A DNA stretch of 64,000 bases, taken from NCBI RefSeq assembly GCF_014656545.1, contig NZ_BNDS01000015.1:59724-123723 (forward strand), given 5' to 3'. A program made the position numbers and the translations under genes. The notes beneath the pieces are model-generated. The model was not told the DNA's origin and ran no database searches. It worked only from the letters and a program-made list of their open reading frames with translations. This DNA comes from Neobacillus kokaensis (GTDB lineage: Bacteria > Bacillota > Bacilli > Bacillales > Cytobacillaceae). Shown one piece after another: positions 57,739 through 64,000 of the stretch. Within the stretch, counting starts at the first letter, position 1; each line of letters begins with the position of its first letter.

Positions 57739-58542
57739 TCAGTCGTTATCTGGTCGATAATTTGCTTTCATTCGGTTAGTCATCCAATTACAAACTTTCC
57801 ATAAATCAGCTACAGGCTGTCCGGTGAATGGCAATGTCTGCATATATCCCGGTGGTCCAAATTCCGGACAAAACGTAAGATATTTGGCACCTTGATCTGC
57901 TTTTTGTTTAATAATTTGATTCCACCATGATTCATGTACTTTTAATTCTCTTTCATATTCCGGTGCACTTGGATCAGAAACCTGCGGTCCCTCCGCATGC
58001 CCTACACGACCATGAATATGAATAGTTCGCTCGATTGCGATTGATAGATTTTCAACTTGGTCCTGAAGCAATGATTCACAAACACAGCACCAATGACTAA
58101 AATCGGCCGTTATTTTCAAGTCTTCAAATATATTTAGTAAACTTGCAGTATGCCATGGTGTAAACATCGCTCTGCCACGATGGGTTTCGTGGGCAATTGG
58201 CACCCCAGTCTGTTTCTCAATAATAAGTGCCTTCTCAAAAAAGTTCAGCTGTTCATCAAAAGTCATAGAGTCCTTTGCGCTGTGTGAATTAATTAATAAA
58301 GGATTAAACTCTTTCGCACGATTTGTTAGTTCTGTAAAGGATTCAATGTGATCACCATAAGTATGTATTTGCGCGATGTAATCGAATTGGTGTTTCTCAA
58401 GCAGCTCTTTAAACTGACTCTCTTCTTCCTTACTTGGAAGAAGTGCTTCTATCCCATCGTAACCTGCTTTTGCAATGTCAGAAAATTGCTCTTCAAGTGT
58501 GCCCGTCATTCCCCAAAGAGCTTTAAAATATTTAATGTTCAT
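57739..58542 (-). CDS. Sugar phosphate isomerase/epimerase (xylose-isomerase-like TIM barrel)
   Basis: 267 aa from ATG 58542 (GGAAGGGGG 5 nt before). TIM barrel of the AP_endonuc_2 superfamily: IKYFKALWGMTGTLEEQFSDIAKAGYDGIEALLP, GVPIAHETHRGRAMFTPW, DFSHWCCVCE and RTIHIHGRVGHAEGPQVSDP with His and acidic residues for a divalent metal. Family members isomerise or epimerise sugars or hydroxy acids. It lies between GH125 and GH29 genes, so it probably processes a released sugar. Confidence 0.85.
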   Translation of the reverse strand: MNIKYFKALWGMTGTLEEQFSDIAKAGYDGIEALLPSKEEESQFKELLEKHQFDYIAQIHTYGDHIESFTELTNRAKEFNPLLINSHSAKDSMTFDEQLNFFEKALIIEKQTGVPIAHETHRGRAMFTPWHTASLLNIFEDLKITADFSHWCCVCESLLQDQVENLSIAIERTIHIHGRVGHAEGPQVSDPSAPEYERELKVHESWWNQIIKQKADQGAKYLTFCPEFGPPGYMQTLPFTGQPVADLWKVCNWMTNRMKANYRPDND

Positions 58543-58670
58543 CTTTATCCCCCTTCCCATCTCTACCTAAAAATCTATAATTGCATTTTATAGTGTAACA
58601 ATTGGCGAACGAAAGACAGGAGATGGATATTTGCCGAAATACGCGGGAAACGGAACTTTCACCTGTTAAA

Positions 58671-59996
58671 TCAGCTATCCAGTAACCCCTTATCAAGCGC
58701 CTTCAGTACTAATTGGGAAAAGAGACTATTTGACCAGGCGAACCAAGGACGTGTGAACTTAGAAGGATCATCCGCATGGAAGCCTTCGTGCATAAATCCT
58801 GTGTCCGCATCAGTCGATTCCAGCACGGCAATCATCTCCAGCATTTCCGTATCATTGTCGGCTGTCAAACCTTGCATGGACAAAGCCATATGCCATACAT
58901 AATTCGGCGGTGTATGCGGGCTACCAATACCTTTTGCCACTTTCCCTTCGTAGTAGTACGGATTTTCCTTACTTAAAATGAATCGACGCGTATTTTGGTA
59001 AATTTCATTATTCACATCCGTGTATTCAAGATACGGAATCGACAGCAGACCCGGTGTACCCGCATCATCCATCAAGCACTGATTGCCAAAGCCATCTGTC
59101 TCATAGGCATAAATTTTACCAAAGGTCGGATGATGATAGATGCCATACAATTCAATGCCATGCTGAATATCGTTCTCCAGCGCAGCAGCCTCTTTGACGA
59201 ACGCCATATCACGAAAGACGTAACGGGCAATCTCGCCCATCTGACGCAGCGCTACGACGGCGAACATGTTGGAAGGGATATTGTAATGGAAATCACAAGC
59301 GTCATCACTTGGTCGGAAACCTGACCAAATCATCCCCGTGTAATTGACCGGCATTCCTAAGCCGTTGTTTCGAAGTGTATCGATGTCCGGGCAGTTGTAT
59401 CGCATGAAACGGTATGGTGACTGTTCAAAGTGGCGCTGCTCTGTCTTCCATAGGTCGACGATTTTGCGCATTGCTGTTTTGAAGCTGCTGTCAAAAATAT
59501 CGCTTAACCCAGTCTCTTTCCAGTAAAGATAGGCAAGTCTTATCGGAAAACACAGTGAGTCCAGCTCAAATTTCCTCTCCCACACCCAAGGGGACATCTC
59601 CGTCTCGTCATTGCTGTCCCAATGCCAGTCATTTGCTGTTTCATTAAATGCATTGGCATAAGGATCGATGTTTATGTACATCATCTGGCGTTTCACTAGC
59701 CCGCTGATGATGCGCTGTAAATCCTTATCTTCTTTTAAAAACGGTATGTATTGCTCCACCTGCTCAACAGAGTCCCGAAGCCACATAGCCGGAATATCCC
59801 CCGTTATGATGAAGGTCCTACCATCATCCAGTAACTTCGTCGTCGTCTCCAATGTATTCGGGAAGCAGTTACGGAACAGCTTTTGCAATTTAGGACGGTG
59901 GCTAAGCCGTGCATCTGTCTCCTCTATTACACGAGAAATGACGTGCGGCAATTCCAGCTCCTGCATATTAATTTGAGGTAATTTATGTTGTTGCAT
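58671..59996 (-). CDS. Glycoside hydrolase family 125 (exo-alpha-1,6-mannosidase-like)
   Basis: 441 aa. ATG 59996 is preferred (AGGAG upstream, long spacing); ATG 60020 is the alternative. Family signatures: CFPNTLETTTKLLDDGRTFIITGDIPAMWLRDSVEQVEQYIPFL, YKWHWDSNDE-like segment NDWHWDSNDETEMSPWVWERKFELDSLCFPIRL and SGFRPSDDACDFHYNIPSNMFA. GH125 enzymes are metal-independent inverting alpha-1,6-mannosidases acting on N-glycan mannose; cytoplasmic here. Part of the glycan run controlled from 62971 or 56035. Confidence 0.9.
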   Translation of the reverse strand: MQQHKLPQINMQELELPHVISRVIEETDARLSHRPKLQKLFRNCFPNTLETTTKLLDDGRTFIITGDIPAMWLRDSVEQVEQYIPFLKEDKDLQRIISGLVKRQMMYINIDPYANAFNETANDWHWDSNDETEMSPWVWERKFELDSLCFPIRLAYLYWKETGLSDIFDSSFKTAMRKIVDLWKTEQRHFEQSPYRFMRYNCPDIDTLRNNGLGMPVNYTGMIWSGFRPSDDACDFHYNIPSNMFAVVALRQMGEIARYVFRDMAFVKEAAALENDIQHGIELYGIYHHPTFGKIYAYETDGFGNQCLMDDAGTPGLLSIPYLEYTDVNNEIYQNTRRFILSKENPYYYEGKVAKGIGSPHTPPNYVWHMALSMQGLTADNDTEMLEMIAVLESTDADTGFMHEGFHADDPSKFTRPWFAWSNSLFSQLVLKALDKGLLDS

Positions 59997-60207
59997 AATT
60001 TTTTGGTTCTCCTTCCACATCTTATGTATTCATCAATGACGCTACTAGTTTAGTAAAATCACTACTCGTATTTTACTAAAAATATTGTCCGCCTGTATAT
60101 AGGGTGCAATGAATATAAAACATAAATAACAAAATTAACATGGATTAAAGAGCAGAATATTCTTCGCTTCCACCCTTTAATCCTGTTAATGACTGCTTTA
60201 TATAAAA

Positions 60208-62661
60208 TTATGAATCGGACTTCATACGCCAAACGGTAAATCCGGAGCTAATGGCTTTACAATGTCCAATCGCTCGCTCTGCTGAAGCATGGTCCTTGCT
60301 CCATTCAATGAAATAGCGGAATTCGTAAAACCCGCCTAAAGTCGCTTTAAAGTTCGTTTCCCAGTAGTTGCTCATTACCCAGGCATACAGCTGGCATTCA
60401 TGTTCTTCACCCTGCTGCGTATGGAGCAGTCTTTTCCCATGTTCAAGGGATCCTAATTGTACAAGTGGAGTATCTGGCGTCGCAATCATAAGGGAATGGT
60501 TTTCCCCTACCAAAGCCAAGCCCTCTTGAATGCAATAATAATCAAGTAACGTTCCAGGGAGTTGATCGACCCAAGGGCGGACAGGCGCTCCTGCTTTATC
60601 CAGCCATAATGTCTCATTATCCTTCGCACCAGATGTGAACGGTAATGAGATATATACATTTTCTGGTTCCCATACGCTGTCTTTGTGGAGGCGAACAGCT
60701 ACATCCACTCTGCTGCTGTTGGTGTAAAGCTTAAGGAACAGTGAATAGTAACTCATTCCACTTACTTCAAATTGAAGCTCAACGACCCCATATAACGGAC
60801 CGCTGGAGACGGCCTTTGTCTTCTTTAATCGCCCGACGGACCGCTTCACGTTTAGCCCTTTACGATTGCGCCCCATTGTACTGCGCGCAGTGAAAATACT
60901 GCTTGGATTCTTCGGATCAACGGCAGGTGTCAATTCATATACAGGGGTGAAGGCACCGTGCTTGCGATGCTGATGAATTAATTCTTCTCCTGTTTCCTTA
61001 TTAATCCATGAGACAATTCCTTCTTCAGTCCAGTTAATTTTTACAAAAGGAGATTCGGCTGAATGCTCTGAAATTGTAATTAATTCTTTCTCACTACTGG
61101 AAGGATACATATCCTGAATGTCATAGATCGTATCAGCACCTACCAGTTTCAAGTTGCTCGTTGTTCTAGCTTTCGATACTTTTGTCGGCCGGATCAAATA
61201 GTGTTTCTGCTCCTCTGGCTCAAGCTCTACCTCGACGGTAACACACTGATTACCCATTTGATGCGGTACCGCTTGACCACTTTGTTCCTCAATGACCTCC
61301 AGTCCATTTTTAAAATTCTCATGTTCAAAACCGTCCCATTTTAATTCAACTAATTGCTTGGAAACACTAGGTTCTGTATTGATAACCTGATAACGGAAAG
61401 CTCGGCCGGGATGCAGAAGTGACCCACCCTTGACATTGCTCAGTTTGTCCAACGCATGATGCGCCAATCGGCTTGCATTGGCAGCGTAGGCAAGCTTACG
61501 TACTTCAAGCATTTGCACGTTCCAATCCCAAGGAGAATGAATGGACGCATGATATCCCCATGTATGTTCAGCATACATTACAAGTTGATGTTCGATTTCA
61601 TCCAGCTCGCTTAAACTGATAAACTGCTGCTGCGGATCCAATCGTTTAATTTTGCGCAAGGTCCGTTGCGCATCTCTGTAAATTTGTGTTTGCATGGGTG
61701 TCGAGCATACCCCGTCTGACCACCAGTCTGGCCAATCGCCGCGATATACCGGAATTTCGGAATTCTGCTGCTCCAGATGCTGGAAAAATTCACTTAACGA
61801 CGACATCTGGATTTCTACTTTATCTCCATGTTCCGCATTCCATGAATGGATCACCTTCATGATGTCCCCATTCGGAGACCCATTATCAGTCGCCAAACCT
61901 GACACCATCACTGGAACAAAATCAAAAGGATATTGCTCCTCTTCCAGCTTGCTTAAATAACGTTCCATTCTAGTTGACATTATTTCGTTATGGTTATCTA
62001 CGATTGCAGGTGTATGGAATTCATCTCGAATCATGTAGCTGCCGACACCGTCAGGACAAAGCCCAAGCTCGTTCCCGAACATGTAATGCTCCCCATTCCA
62101 TACAAGAAGCCTGTCACCTTCAGACGTCTCCCACCAGAACGGAATCTGCTTGCGGCCGAGCGGAAACATGCCGTGGTGTGTGTGAATACATGAGAATAAA
62201 TATCTGATCCCCGCATTCACCAAGCTTTTCGCATAACCCCAGCTGTAACCGTTAATGTCAGCTGTCATCGCAGCGTCAACCGGTGAACCGATAGACTGTC
62301 CGTATTGTACTGCCTTGGAATGAATTGTACGAAGCAAATCTTCATCAGCTAGCTCTGTCATATTAAGATAGGTGCCGGATAATGCAATGTCTCCATGGCG
62401 AATAGCCTCTGCAAAATCATGCTTCTCTTCTTCAGTCGCTTCTTTTAAAAATTGCTCGACCGCCCAAAATGTCTCACACGTCCATTTAAACCCTTTCCAC
62501 TCATTGCGTTTTCCCATTCGTATCTCTTTAGAAATATTCAGCGCTTGGCGGATAAAATCAACATGGTATTGCTCAATTCTCTCTTGCCTTTCTGTATACC
62601 CAATATCTGTATGTGAATGATGAATCACAAATATGCGCCATTTTCGGTTCAGTTTATTCAT
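60208..62661 (-). CDS. GH38-like alpha-mannosidase / DUF5054-type glycosidase
   Basis: 817 aa. The N-terminal catalytic module has IFVIHHSHTDIGYTERQERIE (metal-binding His and Asp of the family) and AMTADINGYSWGYA with the putative nucleophile Asp. The HAEHTWGYHASIHSPWDW-like segment YAEHTWGYHASIHSPWDWN (about residue 405) is typical of family 38 and DUF5054 enzymes. A beta-rich C-terminal half follows. GGAGG precedes the ATG. First gene of the glycan operon. Confidence 0.87.
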   Translation of the reverse strand: MNKLNRKWRIFVIHHSHTDIGYTERQERIEQYHVDFIRQALNISKEIRMGKRNEWKGFKWTCETFWAVEQFLKEATEEEKHDFAEAIRHGDIALSGTYLNMTELADEDLLRTIHSKAVQYGQSIGSPVDAAMTADINGYSWGYAKSLVNAGIRYLFSCIHTHHGMFPLGRKQIPFWWETSEGDRLLVWNGEHYMFGNELGLCPDGVGSYMIRDEFHTPAIVDNHNEIMSTRMERYLSKLEEEQYPFDFVPVMVSGLATDNGSPNGDIMKVIHSWNAEHGDKVEIQMSSLSEFFQHLEQQNSEIPVYRGDWPDWWSDGVCSTPMQTQIYRDAQRTLRKIKRLDPQQQFISLSELDEIEHQLVMYAEHTWGYHASIHSPWDWNVQMLEVRKLAYAANASRLAHHALDKLSNVKGGSLLHPGRAFRYQVINTEPSVSKQLVELKWDGFEHENFKNGLEVIEEQSGQAVPHQMGNQCVTVEVELEPEEQKHYLIRPTKVSKARTTSNLKLVGADTIYDIQDMYPSSSEKELITISEHSAESPFVKINWTEEGIVSWINKETGEELIHQHRKHGAFTPVYELTPAVDPKNPSSIFTARSTMGRNRKGLNVKRSVGRLKKTKAVSSGPLYGVVELQFEVSGMSYYSLFLKLYTNSSRVDVAVRLHKDSVWEPENVYISLPFTSGAKDNETLWLDKAGAPVRPWVDQLPGTLLDYYCIQEGLALVGENHSLMIATPDTPLVQLGSLEHGKRLLHTQQGEEHECQLYAWVMSNYWETNFKATLGGFYEFRYFIEWSKDHASAERAIGHCKAISSGFTVWRMKSDS

Positions 62662-62687
62662 ATGTACAACCTCCGTCAGTATTTATG

Positions 62688-62850
62688 TTATTGAAAAAGC
62701 TTGAAGTATGTTTCGATTTCACTTTGGGATGAAAATACAAAACTTTTCCTCTCCCAACCATTTAGATGAAACAATTTTTGATGAAGTTCAACCTTTAGCT
62801 TTGTGAATTTTTGCCCATATAGTTTGGATTCCCATATACCATCCTCTTTT
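62688..62850 (-). pseudogene. Short coding remnant upstream of the GH38 gene
   Basis: A 53-codon frame (KEDGIWESKLYGQKFTKLKVELHQ...) looks protein-like and ends at TAA 62688, but has no ATG/GTG/TTG start. It may be the remaining C-terminus of a displaced gene, or the GH38 leader by chance. The gap also holds a possible TATAAT at 62888-62883 for the GH38 operon. Confidence 0.25.
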
Positions 62851-62970
62851 TAAAAAAATAGTTTCTTAGTGTTACTGCTGTTATTATAATAAATATAGCT
62901 AGTGATAATCTTTGGCTAAACAAGACATACCTTTGTCTTATTACGCCACCGTTTATGAAAGGTAGATTTT

Positions 62971-63843
62971 ATGTATAACATTCATGAGAGTGAAACTCGT
63001 TTAAATCAATATGCTGGTTTATTGAGAAATCAAGAAGTATCATTTAAGGTTCTACATTGGGGGATGGAAACGCACTTAACCTACAATCCGGTTCATCGAC
63101 ACTCTTTCTATGAAATTTGTTACGTTATGGGAGGTGAAGGGACATACTTGGATGATGGTCGTTTATATTCCCTTCAAAAAGGGACGCTTTTCTGCTCTAA
63201 GCCCATGATTACACATCAAATTAAAAGTGATGAAGGGTTGTATTTATTGTGGATTTGCTTTGAGCTGGATCAGGAAAACTCAACAACCGAATACATCGAT
63301 TATTTTTTGAAATTGGTACAACAGGGATCTACCATTGTTTATAATTGTGAGAGTTCTCCTACCGTATCATTGTGGAAATCTCTTCTTATTCCTGAAAATA
63401 AACAATGGACTATTCCGTCAGATGTATTACCTTCTATTGCTCATGCCTTAGTTCTTTCTTTTATAAATGTATTTTTAGGTCGAAAAGATGTAGATCGACC
63501 GAATATCATGAAGTCAAATCCTATTGTGTCCCGGGCAAAACAGTTTATTATTGATAACCTGGAGAAACAAATTACATTAGAAATGCTGGCTAGTTATCTT
63601 AATGTTTCATCACGGCACCTTTCTCGTTTGTTTTCTGAAGACGATCATGAAAGCTTTGTGTCATTCCTTCGAAAAGAAAGAGTTAAAAGTGCCCAAAATT
63701 TATTAAAAACTACCAATCTCCCACTTAAAGTGATTGCTGAAAAAACCGGTTTTGGAAGCATTCATTATTTTACTAGAGTATTTAGCATGGAAACGGGGTC
63801 CCCTCCTGGATTATTTCGTAACAACCATTGCCGGGAGAAGTGA
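62971..63843 (+). CDS. AraC family transcriptional regulator
   Basis: 290 aa. An N-terminal cupin domain (NPVHRHSFYEICYVMGGEGTYLDDGRLYSLQKGTLFCSKPMITHQI) and a C-terminal double helix-turn-helix (ITLEMLASYLNVSSRHLSRLFSEDDHESFVSFLRKERVKSAQNLL; LPLKVIAEKTGFGSIHYFTRVFSMETGSPPGLFR). The gene diverges from the GH38 operon by 309 nt and probably activates it in response to a sugar. Weak AAAGGT ribosome binding site. Confidence 0.92.
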   Translation: MYNIHESETRLNQYAGLLRNQEVSFKVLHWGMETHLTYNPVHRHSFYEICYVMGGEGTYLDDGRLYSLQKGTLFCSKPMITHQIKSDEGLYLLWICFELDQENSTTEYIDYFLKLVQQGSTIVYNCESSPTVSLWKSLLIPENKQWTIPSDVLPSIAHALVLSFINVFLGRKDVDRPNIMKSNPIVSRAKQFIIDNLEKQITLEMLASYLNVSSRHLSRLFSEDDHESFVSFLRKERVKSAQNLLKTTNLPLKVIAEKTGFGSIHYFTRVFSMETGSPPGLFRNNHCREK

Positions 63844-63911
63844 TTAAATTCAGTTTAGTTTGCCGGATCTCAGTCTACTTTTCAATATTGAACAATCCCC
63901 AATGAATAAAA

Positions 63912-63946
63912 AAGAAGAGTAAATGCATGCGCAATTTACTCTTCTT
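63912..63946. terminator. Bidirectional terminator at the right end
   Basis: AAGAAGAGTAAAT and ATTTACTCTTCTT are perfectly complementary (13 bp) around a 9-nt loop, with A/T-rich flanks, between two convergent genes. Confidence 0.85.
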
Positions 63947-63956
63947 CATTATTCGT

Positions 63957-64000
63957 TTATAAATTGACACCATCTATGTGCACTTCATATGCTTTTCCAC
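63957..64000 (-). CDS. C-terminal end of an unidentified gene
   Basis: Only the last 13 codons (GKAYEVHIDGVNL, then TAA) are in the window, just behind a terminator. Too short for a family call. Confidence 0.45.
   Translation of the reverse strand, partial: GKAYEVHIDGVNL

Noticed and set aside
1..64000. CRISPR array, prophage structural genes or complete insertion sequence
   Set aside because: No regularly spaced repeats, no transposase or integrase frame and no capsid or tail genes were found; repeats present are dispersed single elements or hairpins.

Overview
This is a low-GC Bacillaceae chromosome segment. The evidence is strong AGGAGG-type ribosome binding sites, frequent GTG and TTG starts, lipobox lipoproteins, and the small DUF1659 / DUF2922 / YvrJ proteins that are typical of Bacillus relatives. 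Genus is not determined; a soil Bacillus/Neobacillus-like organism fits the load of catabolic genes.

Layout. 0-7.6 kb: end of an oligopeptide-binding lipoprotein gene, an orphan GntR regulator, a YqkD-like hydrolase, an arsR-SRPBCC-SRPBCC-VOC operon and, at 6843-7038 (minus), an unusual RNA locus whose ends form a tRNA-like acceptor stem and T-arm with a long insertion. 7.9-18 kb: a sigma-54 catabolic unit. A PrpR-type activator (plus strand) faces an operon (minus strand) with a near-consensus -24/-12 promoter; the operon encodes an RraA-like protein, a peptide-type ABC importer (SBP, B, C, D, F), a nitrilase-family amidase and a creatininase-family protein. 18-23 kb: small Bacillaceae proteins, a frameshifted GntR regulator and an MFS transporter.

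23-42 kb is an aromatic catabolism island. An IclR regulator diverges from a two-subunit CoA-transferase (3-oxoadipate type). A long minus-strand run then carries an M24/creatinase-like protein, HyuA and HyuB, an intradiol ring-cleavage dioxygenase, Rieske oxygenase alpha and beta subunits, a glutamine-synthetase-like ligase, an 87-aa orphan and a class I glutamine-amidotransferase-like hydrolase. Beyond it lie a FadR-type GntR, an ACS-type MFS transporter, a sulfatase and a maleylacetate reductase. GS-like ligase + amidase + two-subunit oxygenase is the gene set of aniline oxidation (AtdA1-A4 / TdnQTA1A2) in Proteobacteria. With maleylacetate reductase and CoA-transferase present, and no muconate cycloisomerase seen, the inferred route is arylamine -> gamma-glutamyl arylamide -> hydroxylated catechol (hydroxyquinol type) -> maleylacetate -> 3-oxoadipate -> 3-oxoadipyl-CoA.

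42.5-52 kb: a secreted nuclease, a phage-like DnaD + DnaB-helicase pair, and a three-gene overlapping operon of two large dynamin-like GTPases and a tail-anchored coiled-coil protein resembling LeoABC/Eleos, a candidate anti-phage system. 52-64 kb: DUF3147 membrane proteins, a metallophosphoesterase, a PhyH dioxygenase with an AraC regulator, and a glycan-degrading run (GH38-like, GH125, sugar isomerase-like, GH29) with a divergent AraC regulator.

Repeats: a ~240-bp dispersed repeat occurs twice in opposite orientation (2016-2255, 19290-19530), and two families of repeated terminator hairpins recur just after gene ends. No CRISPR array, complete IS element, rRNA or ordinary tRNA was seen.
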